A model generated the notes under the pieces. It ran no database searches and was not told the origin of the DNA. It was given only the letters and a program-made list of their open reading frames with translations. A stretch of DNA of 64,000 bases. Source: Aralia elata (lineage: Eukaryota; Streptophyta; Magnoliopsida; Apiales; Araliaceae). Positions 10,272 to 22,242 of this stretch are shown one piece after another. The stretch spans positions 152,001 through 216,000 of the forward strand of contig JAVJAP010000109.1 in NCBI GenBank assembly GCA_034770075.1, given 5' to 3'. The first letter of the stretch is position 1; every line of letters begins with the position of its first letter. Both the position numbers and the translations under genes were made by a program.

Positions 10272-10726
10272 AAGATAATCAATCAGATCCCTCCTAATAC
10301 TAAGCAAGAAAGGGACCATTATATGAAGTTTGTGATTTCTTGGACGTACCATTTAATATACATTTATATTAATAGGAGGGAGAAATCTGTACCAAGGACT
10401 CATTCTTGAGTGATATGTGAATTATATCTCACACCAGATGAAATTAAGAACTGAAGCTATCATACGTGAATAACTCATAACTTATTAATTGAGTGTAACT
10501 ATTTGGTGTGAATATAACAATATCATGTATTGCCTTTGAATAAACAACATATTTTTATAACATTTATTTATGAGTTACATTTACATATGTGAGCTATATA
10601 TGATAGCAATATATTTGGTATATGTAACATAGAATATATACCAATTATCGAATATGAGCACACTAAACAACTGCAACGCCCCTAAACAACTCAACTACAC
10701 TAAACAAGCCATCCTAGCCAATTGTT

Positions 10727-10754
10727 GCAGCGCAGCGCACAACGTGCGCGCTGC
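10727..10754. repeat. GC-rich hairpin in AT-rich DNA
   Basis: The left arm 10727-10740 pairs with GTGCGCGCTGC (10744-10754) around an AAC loop, with a three-base bulge (CAG) in the left arm, giving 11 paired bases almost all G/C. Confidence 0.6.
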
Positions 10755-12591
10755 AGCCTACATCAGCTGCTCTAGCCCAACAACCCCCCACACCAACTAG
10801 GCCACTTTGCACATTTTTAACTTTCAAACCATAAATCCAATTATAACCAAACTTAAGCATGATATAGAAGGTATATCATAGTATTTTTTAAAAATACAAC
10901 TCAACTAATTTGATCATTTTAGAGCAGTCTAACAGAGCCACCAAAGTGCTCTGTTGAGACAATTTTTAGACCGAGCTTTAACATGTTATTCACTCCAAAA
11001 TAGTTTTCTAATCCCATTAAGCTTACAAAAACCACTTAATTTACTTAATATAACATGTATAAAGAGTCCTTGTTCATTACCTCGCCTCAATTGCTCTTTT
11101 TGAGCTTAAAAATCTTTAAGAAGCAATTTATCAAACATGGTATGGGCATTATTTTCAAGAGCAGATTTCATAAGACTTTGTACATGCTTTTAAGCCATAA
11201 TTTCCTTCCTTATTACTCCGCACAACAACAACTAGTCTCCTTCTTGCTAACTCATAGTTTATCACAGCCCAATCGGTAGTTAAATTCATAGCTACAGCTC
11301 AAATTCAAAACCTATTTTCAATCCTTTTCTTACCTTAGCTATAAACATAAAACTTACTTGAATTTGACTTTGTTTAGACTTAGGAAAATCAAATGGGTGC
11401 AGTCCCTTTTCTGCTATATGCTGCTCGGCTTCTTCCGATCCGTTCCTTATTTGAATTTCTTGCCCAATTCGGTGGAGCTTAGCCGAAATTAAGAGAGTTT
11501 GTTCATGAGCATATAACGTGGGTAACTTCTCTAAAATAGATGGAATAGAATGGAACTTGGAGGACAGGTACAATGTACAAGTACAGCTTTTTGACACCTA
11601 CTCATTTTTTATGTCAGCGTGTTTCATTAAATTGCCTCAATGCCTAGCCTCTGAGTTTGGGACAATGATATTCACATAGGTTACTGTTGGTTTCCCATCT
11701 CTAATGGTAGTGTGTCCCACAAGGGATCTTAATATGTTAAGTGACGAATCTGTTTTTATTTATTATTAAAAAAGTGTTACATATTATATTATATAATTAT
11801 AAATGATATATGTAAAATTAAAGATAAAATCAATAAATAGATATAAGATCATACAATTTATTGGCCTACTTATTTAAATCATAAAATGAGGTCGAACTGT
11901 AATTTTGTTCAAAATGAGTATTTTTTTAAGTCTTAATTTTTTTTATATTCGATTTTATCCGTTGTTAGATTTAAGAACATAAATCAAACTCATGAAGAGA
12001 CTCGAATTTGAGCTTGAATTCAAAGCTCGCGATTAGTTTTGAATATAATTTGATCTAAATCGAATCGAATTCGAGTAATAAATATTTGAGTTAAGACGAA
12101 TTTGAGTAGAGTTTTTTAAATACAATTTGAATCCGAGTCGAATTCGAGTATGAATTTAACTTTTTGAGTTGAATCCGAGCAACTCTCTAGTCAATTAAGT
12201 TTGGCTCGTTTACCCTTATTACTAAGGAATTGAATTTGCACTTTTAATATTTAGAATTTCCGTTATGACTAATGAGTAATTTGGTTATTACTAGTACTAA
12301 ATAATATATTGGTTGTCTAACTTGGTAACAGTGACATGATAACCGATTTGACCATGAGTGGTTTTATATAGTTTGACCGTAGTTAGTCACGATTTGACTT
12401 TATTAAAAGAAATCTAATTAAAATTATATATATATATATATATATCAAAATACAATTTATATATTAACCAAGCACGGAGGTGATCTTAGTTAGTATATTT
12501 TTCTCCAGTTACAGTTTTAAAATTTTGTATTTTGCTCATTTTATATATGAATGCTTGGCAGAGAATGATTTTATAAGTGTAAATATGTATA

Positions 12592-12596
12592 TCATC
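12592..12596. repeat. Target site duplication (left), element 2
   Basis: TCATC directly before the 5' LTR. The same five bases follow the 3' LTR at 29703-29707. Confidence 0.85.
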
Positions 12597-14563
12597 TGTA
12601 GACACCCAAATTTTGCGTTCCCTATACTAACCGTGACAGGAGGGCAAAATGGTCAATTGAACCGGCCTGCGAGAGCAACGGATGGGCACAAGCACGAACG
12701 CTCAACACCACCGCGATGATTGGCGACCAAAGTTGACGTGACAACAAGGCCGTCCGAAATGGGCATCCTCGGATGAGGTGGCACGTCTCCCGGTAATTCC
12801 CGGACTGCAAAATACAGGCCTGTCAGCGGAAACCGACGTTACGGCACGAAAGTCGAGGCGTGGCACGAAAATCAAGAAAGTCAAACCGTCCAGCCGCGGA
12901 TTGATCTGCGGCCAATAAGTGCGCCTTTTGAGAACACGGAACTCGAAACCAGGTGAGGAGAAGAGAATTCACCATAGCAGCAACATGGAAATTGAGAGAA
13001 AAATAGCTAAATTTTGCAACAAAATAGGAGAGAAAGAGAGAAAAAAAAGAGAAGAATAATACTCTTTTGATTTGATTGTATCACATATACTTTTTCTTCT
13101 ATTCAAACTACACAAGTTTACATCCACTTTGATCTCATTTGCAAGGTGAAAATCTCCTTATTTTTGCAATTTCTATCATATCATTTGATTAAATTAAATG
13201 TAATTTTTATATATATTGTTGAACAATCATGGATTAGGGATTATTAGTGAGGGTTCCATCGGAACAAAATTCTTCCTAATAACCCGAGGATATCCAATTG
13301 GTGAAATTTCTAGCTTGTTTATGGTGATTTATTGGGTGTAATTTATTTAGATTATCATTTTCAGATATCATGGTGTATTAGGCAAATCCGTGTTGGTTAG
13401 TTTCGTAGTATTCATTTTGTGGGCATGTAGTAATCTCGGGTGTGAGCCTAGGAACGCGACCCCGTGGTCCAAATCCGATGATGGACGTTTTCGATGTATG
13501 TAATAGATTCAAGGTGCTCGTTTTTTGTAACATGTAACCGTCGGGCCTTAAAACGACGCCAAGGCGAGAATCGGGTTTAAGGCCCCGTAGTAGTGAAATA
13601 TGTGATTGTTGGCGTTCGGGGTATTTTGATGGCTTATATGCCCGTGAATAGCCCCTATGCGTTTTGATGTTTAATTTGATTTGTAACACCAAACAACGGA
13701 TTTCAAAGCCAAAACAATAAAGATTTTTCTAAAATCAATCAAAGTAGGATATTAGCCTCACGAGGCTAAGAATTGGAAATGCTGATGAAAGTCGATTCCT
13801 ATTCTACGAGAAAGCTAAAGAGAAGTTGTTTTCAAATGTCACGAAAAATGGTTTTTTATAAAAAGAAATAAACGTTTTACTAAACCTTGATACATAGGGC
13901 GAAAGAGATCCTAGAAATTGCCCATCATTTTATGAAAGCAACGTATAAATCTCGATTCCTATTTTGGCTAAGGTTTAATAAATTCATGTTTTACCAAAAC
14001 AACACTTAATGAAAAATCTCATAGCTTTGCCAATTAAAATCAAATCTTTCTCATAAAGAAATAAAGCTTTCTCGAATAGGCCAAAAGACATTCTAAAGCA
14101 CTCTCAAAATAAAACACGTCTCTTTCATAAAACACCAAAAAGAATTCCTTTTTTATACAAAACTCACCACAACATTCATTAGGCACCCACACACACACGC
14201 ACACATACACATTTCATGAATTAAAGGATAGGAAAATATCAGGGTTGCGGCAACCGTGTTTCACGGAAGTCGGGGGGTGCCTAACACCTTCCCCTCGCTT
14301 AAGCAAGCCCCCGAACTCTATGAATCTCGGTTTGCAGACCAATTAATTCGGAGTCACATATGAGCCAGCGATTTATAAAAAACCAAAACTCGGATGAGTT
14401 GGTACATCCATTTCAAGTATACCAACTGGCGACTCTGGTAATTTGGCTCATCATAAAAAACAAATCTTTCAAAACCCCGTCGACATTTATGCCGACCTTT
14501 TCCAAAAAATCATTTAATCAAAAGACCAAAATCGGAAGAGGACGTAAAAACCCGGCGTCGACA
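12597..14563 (+). repeat. 5' LTR of Tat element 2
   Basis: TGTAGACACCC to GGCGTCGACA, 1967 bp. Compared with the 3' LTR it lacks about 93 bp after position ~12955, where the 3' copy has the segment around 28008-28105. A palindrome GCCGCGGAT / ATCTGCGGC lies at 12893-12912. A PBS-like 13-mer (CTGGCGACTCTGG) lies inside the LTR at 14426-14438. Confidence 0.92.
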
Positions 14564-14565
14564 GC

Positions 14566-14583
14566 TGGCGACTCTGCTGGGGA
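14566..14583 (+). other. Primer binding site, element 2
   Basis: TGGCGACTCTGCTGGGGA starts two bases after the LTR end. This motif is typical of Tat/Ogre elements, for which tRNA-Arg has been described as primer. The tRNA assignment is from memory of the family, not checked here. Confidence 0.7.
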
Positions 14584-15192
14584 CATTAGAGGGCTTAAGT
14601 CGCGTTTAAAATCTTGATGCTATCCTATCCTTAAAAATTTCATAAATGTGTGTATGTGCGATATTTTGATTTTTTACTTTTGTTGTGTGAATGTGTGTTT
14701 TGCCCAATAAATGAATGATTTGAATGGGATTGTTTAACTTTAAAGTAATCATTTGCATACGGTGAGGACGATGAATATGAATGTATGTTGAGAGTGTACC
14801 TCCTCCTGAGGCGAACCTGTCGGTTGCTTATTACTGGACTCGAAGGGGCTGCTCCCCGGAGATGGCTCAGGAAACGCACCACCCAAATCCGCTCCAATCG
14901 AAAGGACTAAGACGAGTAGATTGCGAAGATTTGGGGACCTTCATACCGAAAAGCCCGTGAGAGTAACCCTAGGATAGGTCAGCCTCAGATTAACCCAACG
15001 CAGGAAAAGTCTCTTCATGCCCTTTTACGTTCGCACGTATAAATGTCATGGTCTCATTCAATATTCATATATGCCTTCCCTGTTGTCAAAAAAAGATTAC
15101 TAACCTCTATGTTTTGCAGGGAACAGCTGGGGAAGCATAATAAGTCATGCCTATCAATTATTATTGCAATAAGGGACTACTAACATGCTGTT
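14584..15192 (+). other. Leader between PBS and gag with two splice-acceptor-like modules
   Basis: Non-coding. Two very similar blocks occur 79 bp apart. Each has a perfect TACTAAC branch-site consensus (15098-15104 and 15178-15184) followed within about 15 bp by TTTTGCAG (ends 15119 and 15198). The gag frame opens directly after the second one and has no in-frame ATG before 15250, so the leader may be spliced. No ORF is conserved here. Confidence 0.45.
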
Positions 15193-16266
15193 TTGCAGAA
15201 AAAGATTACTATCCCGGAAGAGGGAGATACTGATGACCTGCGAAAGAAAATGAAACAAATGGAGGAAACTATCCAATCTATGAAGGGCATAGGGTGCCTA
15301 GGCAGGGTGAACTATTCAGATCTATGTGTCTTCCCCGGAACCAGATATCCGGAGAAATTTAAAATCCCCGAATTTGAGAAGTACAATGGGAAGGGGGATC
15401 CTTATACCCATCTGAAAATCTACATTGGGGAGCTGGGATCTTATGCTGAAGACGAGGGTCTAAGGATGCAACTTTTCCAAAAAAGCCTGACAGGAGAGGC
15501 GAGAATCTGGTATGCCCGTCTCGATAATGCCCGGATCCACAATTGGGAAGAGTTGGCCCACACCTTCTTAACACAGTATAGCTTCCAGGCACAAATGGCC
15601 CCTGATAGATACCAAATGACAAAAGTTAAGAAGCAACCCAGGGAATCCTTCAGGGATTATGCACAACGATGGAGGGGTATGGCCGCACAGGTGAATCCCC
15701 CGATGAGCGAGTCGGAGATGGTGATGACCTTCGTAGATATTCAAGAGGCCCCTTATTATGAGCGGGTTATATCAGGGATTGGTAGGCCTTTTGCTGAGAT
15801 GATTAAACACGGAGAAATGGTGGATATGGGTTTGAAGTCTGGTAAGATTCGGGATTTTACGGCTTTGGAAACGGCTGCAGAACAAATACATAGTGGAAAT
15901 TATGGCAGCACTTCCCGTAGGGTGTAAAAGAAAAAGGAGGAGGATGTTTCCCCCATCCTTCAGGGGTCACCTAGAAAGGCAGAAAACAATCTTCCAGTAC
16001 AGGTGCAGAGAGTGGGGCCATCCCGACAGCCTAACTTCATTGATCAGAGGGCGGAAGGGCGAAGGAGATTCGAGGCCTCGCAAAATCGAGTATTCACCCC
16101 ACTCGGGGATCCTCTTGAGCGGATTTTAGCGGTATTGATAGCCCAAAAGAAGATAATCGATTTGGCACCCCCAAGTGACCCGAAGGAAGAAGGTTTGACC
16201 CAAGCAAGCGATGCGCATACCATTCAGGTTCCCCTGGTCATGATACGCAGGACTATTGGACGCTGA
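15193..16266 (+). pseudogene. gag: Gag polyprotein, Tat element 2
   Basis: A retrotransposon gag (capsid-like) domain spans about 15340-15800, with the family signature GDPYTHLKIY, then LTGEARIWY and FRDYAQRWRGMAAQV. The frame is open from 15193 to 15924, hits TAA at 15925-15927 and then continues open in the same frame to 16266. The first in-frame ATG is at 15250, so the true start depends on whether the leader is spliced. A frameshift near 16225 moves the continuation (LIDSGE... region, 16284-16583) into another frame. No clear CCHC zinc knuckle is left, only a degraded histidine-containing segment near 16240. It would form the virus-like particle in the cytoplasm. Confidence 0.85.
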
Positions 16267-16283
16267 AACACAGAATTCAGAAC

Positions 16284-18074
16284 TTGATTGATAGTGGGGA
16301 AATTGTGGTGGAACAGCCAGACTCCCCAAATGTTAAAATCAATCCCCTGCCTAGACATGATGGAGGGGTGGCAGAAACCAGTGAAGCCGGGGGGCCGCCA
16401 AGGCTGAATTATGTGAAGGAAATTGATGAAATGATCAACATGATAAGTGATCACGGGAGTGCACGGGGAGCGCCCATTAGGTTGATGAGTGTAAGTAGAA
16501 ATACCACGGAGGGACCTGTCAAGTTGGCGGCTCCGAAACCCCTCATCTTTGCAGCGAGATCGCAATCCCTGTCAGCAGTCTAAAGACTGGGTACCATGGA
16601 ATTATGGGGGGGGGTGTCAGAGGAAGCGGCCAGTTGTGCTTCTGTGACAACAAAGGGGAATCCTCTGTATCTTCCTGGACGAGTCCTTGAGAACAAAACG
16701 AAGAAAAATGAAGAGATCTCCGAGGAGAAAGCCCTGGAATTCTTAAGAAAGATGGATCATCCGAAAGCAAGGGGGATCCAGATATTAAGCGAGGAGTCGA
16801 CCCTGACATCAATCATGGACTTGGTGTTATCGTCCAATGATCACTGCAAAACCCTGGCGAAAGTCCTGGAGGAGGCATACGTTCCCAAAGAAATTAGCAA
16901 GGAAGGTTTCGGCCATCTGGTGGACCACCTGTTGGAGAGTGATGTGATATCATTTATAGATCACGATATCCCCAAAGAGGGAAGGGGGCATCGAAAACCG
17001 CTACATATTGCGGTAATCTCCTCAGGTTATATCATGAATGGGGTGCTGATTGATGTGGGATCGGCGTTGAATATATGTCCCCTCAGTACATTGCAGAAGA
17101 TGAACATCAATCCCAAGCGCCTACGGGCCAGTCATGTGGTGGTGCGAGCCTTCGATGGTTCCCGGAGGGATACAATTGGAGATATAGAATTGCCGGTGGA
17201 AATAGGACCTTGTACTTTTGATATCTCTTTCCAAGTCCTAGACATTGCGGCCAGTTATAACCTGTTATTGGGGAGGCCGTGGATACACATGGCCGGGGCA
17301 GTTCCTTCCACGCTACACCAACAAATCAAGCTAATCATCGACGGGAATCTGGTAACGATCTCGGCAGAATGTGATGACCCTTCTCCTCCCAGGAATGGCC
17401 TACCAGTAATCAATGTGGACGAGTCGGCGGCACCTGCCAGTTTTCAGGCGCTGGAAATCAGCACTGCCCACTACAGATGCCTGGGGGCCCTAGCCGTGAA
17501 ACCTAAGGTCTCTCCAGAACTTACCTTCGTTGCAAAAGAAATGATGAAAATGAAATTCCAGCCTGGACAGGGGTTAGGAAAGAGCAGTCAAGGAATCACC
17601 AAGCCCATTCAACTACCCCATCAGATAGGTAAAGCAGGGTTGGGATATCATGAAGGCATGACACGGAGACACCGGTCGGGCGTGGCCCCGATTCGACTAG
17701 CTGGCAGTCCGGTGACCAAAGTCAACAATGAGCAGGGGACTAGTGAGCCTGTGATTGAGTCAGGGGATGAAGAATTAACCCCCGCAAGGGATGAGTCGAC
17801 CAAGAGGGAAAGTTTCCTACAGGAGGTCGCGCAAAAGTTTGAAACCAGATGCTATATCCCCAGACAATTAACAAGCAATGGAGAGGGGACATATGTTGTC
17901 ACGCCACCGGGAGCCCAACAAGGTGTGCCTGTCATCGATTGGGCAGGGCTAATTATTCCTGGAGAAGATGGGAAGGAGGACGCAGGCGACGTATCCGTAA
18001 TCATCGGGGAAGTGTCCGATGTGAAGCCCCCTTTTATCCAGCGCATTTCATCTGACCTGACCGTCGATAACTAG
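16284..18074 (+). pseudogene. pro: Gag C-terminus and aspartic protease with G-patch, Tat element 2
   Basis: One frame from about 16230 to 18074, interrupted only by TAA at 16581-16583. Numbering from the ATG at 16596: the protease active site is IDVGSAL with the aspartate at residue 153 (the usual DTG/DSG is DVG here), and the second conserved block LLGRPWIH is at about 224-231. Residues about 313-355 match a G-patch (FQPGQGLGKSSQGI...GLGYHEG). G-patches also follow the protease in some retroviruses and in plant Tat elements, and are thought to bind RNA. The rest of the 492 residues is low-similarity spacer. The stop TAG at 18072 precedes a possible intron. Confidence 0.85.
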
Positions 18075-18322
18075 ACCATGAAACCAGTGATATCCAAACA
18101 AGGGTAAAACCCGACATCACGGTGGTAGACCCCAGAGGATGGGAGGATGAAGAAGTTTATTTTTTGTTGTTGTTTTGTATTTTGCATAATTATGTCGTTT
18201 CTTCATGTTATCTGAAAATGTGATCGTTGTGGAGAATAACTTATATATGACAAGTATTTTGTTTCATATCAGGTGTACCAATTTGAGTAATCCTTGCCTA
18301 ACAAACGGTCTTTCAAATTTGA
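18075..18322 (+). other. Possible Ogre-type intron between protease and RT
   Basis: A 250-bp T-rich, stop-rich gap at the place where Ogre elements carry a spliced intron. Candidate acceptor TTTCATATCAG ends at 18272. A candidate donor is GTTTAT at 18155. Neither site is strong. Protein similarity to Tat elements resumes at about 18323. Confidence 0.4.
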
Positions 18323-19767
18323 ATGATGATTATGATTTTCGACATTGAGCTGGATTTCGATTTGATGGGCATTGAGCAAGACGAGACAGATTACGACGAC
18401 GCGCCTGATGAGATCAAAGGATGGGTTGAGGATAAACCCAAACCCAACCTAGACCAAACCATCACCATAGATATTGGAACCCCCAACGCACCCAAGGAAC
18501 TCAAGATAGGGACGGACCTTACCCCTAGCCAGGAAAAGCAGAAATAACTGAGTTGCTAAGCCAATATGAGGATGTCTTTGCCTGGTCTCATGAGGATATG
18601 ATCGGATTGTCCACCGACATTGTGGTACACCGGTTGCCCATCAAGGAGGGTTTCAGGCCTGTCAATCAGAAACTAAGGAAGTTGAAACCTGAGTGGAGCT
18701 TAAAAGTGAAGGAAAAGATCATCAAGCAGTTCAGGGCGGGAATCATTATGGTGTCCACTTACCCAGAATGGCTGTCCAATGTAGTCCCAGTGGCTAAGCC
18801 TGGAGGGAAGGTGAGGCTATGTGTAGATTATAGAGATCTAAATAAGGTCAGTCTCAAGGATAACTTCCCGGTGCCTTTCATACACATCCTGGTGGATAAC
18901 ACAGCCCAGTACGAGATGTACTCTTTTGTGGATTGCTTTGCGGGATATCATCAGATAATGGTGGCGGAGGAAGATCGAGAAAAGACCGCGTTCATCACCC
19001 CTTGGGGCACCTTCTGCTATAGACGATTGGCTTTTGGTCTCACAAACGCGGGGGCTACTTATCAGAGAGCCATGATGGCCCTGTTCCACGACATGATGCA
19101 TAAGGAAATAGAGGTCTACGTGGATGACATTATCGTGAAGTCAAGGGTGGGGTCTGACCATATAACCCATCTTAAAAAGCTATTTGATCGGCTCAGAAAG
19201 TATAACTTGAAGCTCAATCCAGCAAAGTGTGCTTTCGGAGTGCAGTCGGGTAAGCTCTTGGGATTCCTGGTTAGTGATCGAAGCATTGAGTTGGATCCAG
19301 CAATGATTAAGGCCATTGCTGATATGCCAGCACCTCACACAGAGAATGAGATAAGAGGATTCCTCGGAAGAATAAACTTCATCAGCCATTTTATATCCCA
19401 CTTGACGACTACATGCGAGCCAATTTTCAAATTGTTAAGGAAAGGTGCTTCCCAAGAATGGAATGAGCAATGTCAGAAGGCTTTTCAGACCATTAAAAAG
19501 CAGCTGACAGAGGCACCAGTGCTGGTACCCCCGAAGGACGGAATCCCTCTGTTTATGTATATATCGGTCAATGCCATCGCGATGGGATGTATGTTGGGAC
19601 AGAAGAATGAGGCAGGTAAAGAGCAGGCCATCTATTACCTCAACAAGAGATTTAGCCAATGTGAACAGAATTACACTCCCATCGAGAAGACCTGTTGTGC
19701 TCTGGCCTGGGCTGCAGGGAGATTACAGCACTACCTCCATGGGCATACTACGTACCTGATCCCCTGA
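18323..19767 (+). pseudogene. pol: Reverse transcriptase and RNase H1, Tat element 2
   Basis: The N-terminal linker (18323-18547, ending in the KELKIGTDL motif) is one base out of frame with the RT (18553 on). RT motifs are in order: LRKLKPEW, KPGGKVRLCVDYRDLNK, SFVDCFAGYHQI, TPWGTFCYRRLAFGLTNAGATYQR, the catalytic YVDD at 19117-19128, and LNPAKCAFGV...GKLLGFLVS. The RNase H1 domain follows (PLFMYISVNAIAMGCMLGQ, HYLHGHTTYLI), with Val-Asn in place of the usual Asp at its first catalytic position. A one-base loss near 19760 brings in TGA at 19765-19767. The enzyme copies element RNA in virus-like particles. Confidence 0.88.
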
Positions 19768-20400
19768 AATATATTTTTGAAAGGCCCATGCTGAACTATC
19801 GACTGTCAAGATGGCAATTAATCTTACAACAGTTCGACATGGTATACGTAACTCAAAAAGCCATGGAAGGGCAGGGAATTGCAGATCAGTTGGCAGAAAC
19901 CCCATCAGAAGGGATGGAGCCGTTAGAAACTCCTTTGTCGGGCGAAGATATATTTTGGGTATCACACACGAAATGTGATGACGAGGGGCAGTTCTGGAAG
20001 CTGTATTTTGATGGTGCCATGAATGTTGAGGGGGCAGGAGCCGGAGCAGTACTGGTCTCTATCACCGGAGAGCAATACCCTGTGGCTACTAAATTGCAGT
20101 TCAGTAATTCAAACAATACAGCTGAGTACGAGTGGTGTATAATGGGACTCCGTTTTGCCCGCGATATGGGAGTGAAGAGATTAGCGGTGTTTGGGGATTC
20201 AGAATTGGTAATCAGACAGGCGATCGGGGGTGTACAATATAAAAGAGCTCCGACTACTTCCATACCATCGTTGTGTTATCCAGTTGATGCAAGAGTTCGA
20301 AGATATCGCTTTCCGACATATCCCCCGGGGACGGAATGATTTTGCCGATGCATTGGCAACTCTGGCTTCCTTAATCCATATAATCAAAAGAAAAGATGTT
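19768..20400 (+). pseudogene. Archaeal-type RNase H (aRNH), Tat element 2
   Basis: The frame opened at 19695 continues RNase H1 (FERPMLNYRLSRW) and then enters a second, distinct RNase H: WKLYFDGA (Asp near 20012), NTAEYEWCIMGL (Glu near 20126) and VFGDSELVIRQ (Asp near 20198). A frameshift near 20240-20270 moves the end (HIPRGRNDFADALATLA, last catalytic Asp) into the frame that starts at 20230. A dual RNase H is the diagnostic trait of the Tat/Ogre clade. Confidence 0.85.
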
Positions 20401-21739
20401 CCACAGATTGAGATAGCAGTACAGAATACCCCAACATACGTGGAACATGTTGCAGTATTATCAGACGAGGTGGTTCTGCCAAAGCAGCCTTGGTATCACG
20501 ACATAAGGGAATACCTGAGGGATAGATCCATTCCCGACCAGGCAGGCCGAGCTGAGAGGATGAGAATTCAAAAGATGGCAATGAAATTTTACCTGAGTGG
20601 GGATTCACTCTACAAGAGGGATGCTGGGTTGAGACTGTTACAATGCGTAGATGAGACACAGGCCCAAAAGATTATGAACGAAATACATGGTGGAGTGTGT
20701 GGGCCACACATGAGTGGGCCGATGCTGGCCAAAAAGATCTTGAGAACGGGGCATTATTGGTTAACACTAAACCGACTGCGACGATCATGTCAAACGGTGT
20801 TACCAATGCCAGGCGCACGGTAATGTGATCCATATGCCTCCCAATGAACTGCACTGTATGACTTCCCCGTAGCCATTTTCAATGTGGGGAATGGATGTAA
20901 TCGGACCAATAGAGCCCAAAGCAAGCAACGGGCACCGATTCATTTTCGTCACGATCGATTATTTCACCAAATGGGTAGAAGCAGCTTCTTTCCCCAAAGT
21001 AACTCAGGAGGTCATCGTCGGCTTCATCAGGAATAATGTCATTTGTCGATACGGGCAACCTGAGGTTTTGGTCTCCGACAATGCCAAGAATTTGAACAAC
21101 GCCCTCATGAAGGGATTGTGTGACCAGTTTAAGATCAAACACCTCACTTCCGTCATTTACCGTCCTAAGATGAATGGGGCAGTGGAGGCTGTAAATAAGA
21201 ACATCAAGAAGATCATGGCGAAAATGTCTGCTAATCATCGGGGATGGCCGGATCTGCTACCCCTCACCCTGCTGGCATACCGAACGTCAACGCGTACTTC
21301 TACAGGGGCAACCCCTTACGCTTTGGTGTATGGAATGGAGGCAGTCCTGCCAATTGAGGTTGAGATGGCGTCCCTCAGAATAGTGATCGATGCTCAGATA
21401 AGCGAGGAGGATTGGATGCAAAGTCGATATGACCAATTGGCCCTAATTGATGAAAGGAGGGTGGCTGCTGTTTGGCACGGTCAGTTATATCAACAAAGGA
21501 TCTCTCGATCATACGACAAAAGGATAAAATCCCGGAAGTTCAAGGAAAATGATTTGGTGCTGAAAAGAGTCATGCCTTGTCAAGACGAAGCCAAGGGGAA
21601 GTTCGCCCCGAACTGGGAAGGACCATTTGTGATTAAGAAAGTGTTATCCGGAGGAGCCCTCATATTGCAAGAAATGGATGGTGAGGTATTTCCACGACCC
21701 CTCAATTCCGATTCGGTGAAGCGGTTCTACGCTTGAATC
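20401..21739 (+). pseudogene. int: Integrase, Tat element 2
   Basis: A linker and an HHCC zinc-binding region (HGG...H near 20690-20710; the two Cys as CYQC near 20800). A one-base frameshift lies near 20775 and a TGG-to-TAG-type stop at 20870-20872, before the catalytic core. From 20882 the core is open: Asp in MDVIGPI, Asp in VSDNAKN, Glu in NGAVEAVNK. The C-terminal region FAPNWEGPFVIKKVLSGGA ends at FYA-stop (21736). No chromodomain is seen, in line with non-chromovirus Tat elements. It would insert the cDNA in the nucleus and matches the damaged copy at 1-863. Confidence 0.9.
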
Positions 21740-22242
21740 ATCAGTTCCCCTTTTTTTTAGGAGCGAACTACGTAGGACCTGATCTCCCAACTTGTAGGGG
21801 TACGTAGGCAGCCATCATGGCGCGGTCCGATCCATTAAAAATAATCCTTTCCTTAAACAGAACCATTTCCCGACAGCCAGATAAACCTTCCTACACCCTC
21901 AAAACCTTCCCGAAACCAGCCGCCTAACCAGCTTCATCCCAAATGACATAACCCTGATCCAACCAGACAGTTATCCAAAATCTAAGACCCAATCCGATGA
22001 AATCGACAGGGGTACGACAATATCTGTCAGATCTCCATCAAGACTTGAGAAAAGAAAGAAAGCGAAATGTCAAAATCGTGGTCAACTGGATAAAATGAGG
22101 ATCCAATGAAAGGCAACGATACGACAAAAAGGGAAAATGACTAAATTTAAATGCATGTCTGTATATATAAGTCATTTTATTACAAGATTTCTCTTTCGAT
22201 AACCGATGAAACTAACATAGTCTATGCAGGAAATAAAATAAT
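21740..22242. other. Spacer between integrase and antisense genes, element 2
   Basis: Non-coding counterpart of 864-1376, colinear with small indels. Nothing else recognised. Confidence 0.6.

Larger units (their letters stand above)
10188..12591. other. AT-rich interval without recognised gene
   Basis: This is flanking DNA between Tat elements 1 and 2. It holds a (TA)n run at about 10234-10267, a second at about 12424-12444, and a GC-rich hairpin at 10727-10754. The longest open frame (11597-11292, minus, 101 codons) shows no family resemblance I know. It may belong to the same sequence that continues at 29708, since element 2 sits between them. Confidence 0.5.

Noticed and set aside
11292..11597. 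101-codon minus-strand frame in the interval between Tat elements.
   Set aside because: No recognisable motif, AT-rich surroundings and no second copy for comparison.
14360..14617. 85-codon plus-strand frame across the 5' LTR end and PBS of element 2.
   Set aside because: It crosses functional LTR and PBS signals and has no family similarity.
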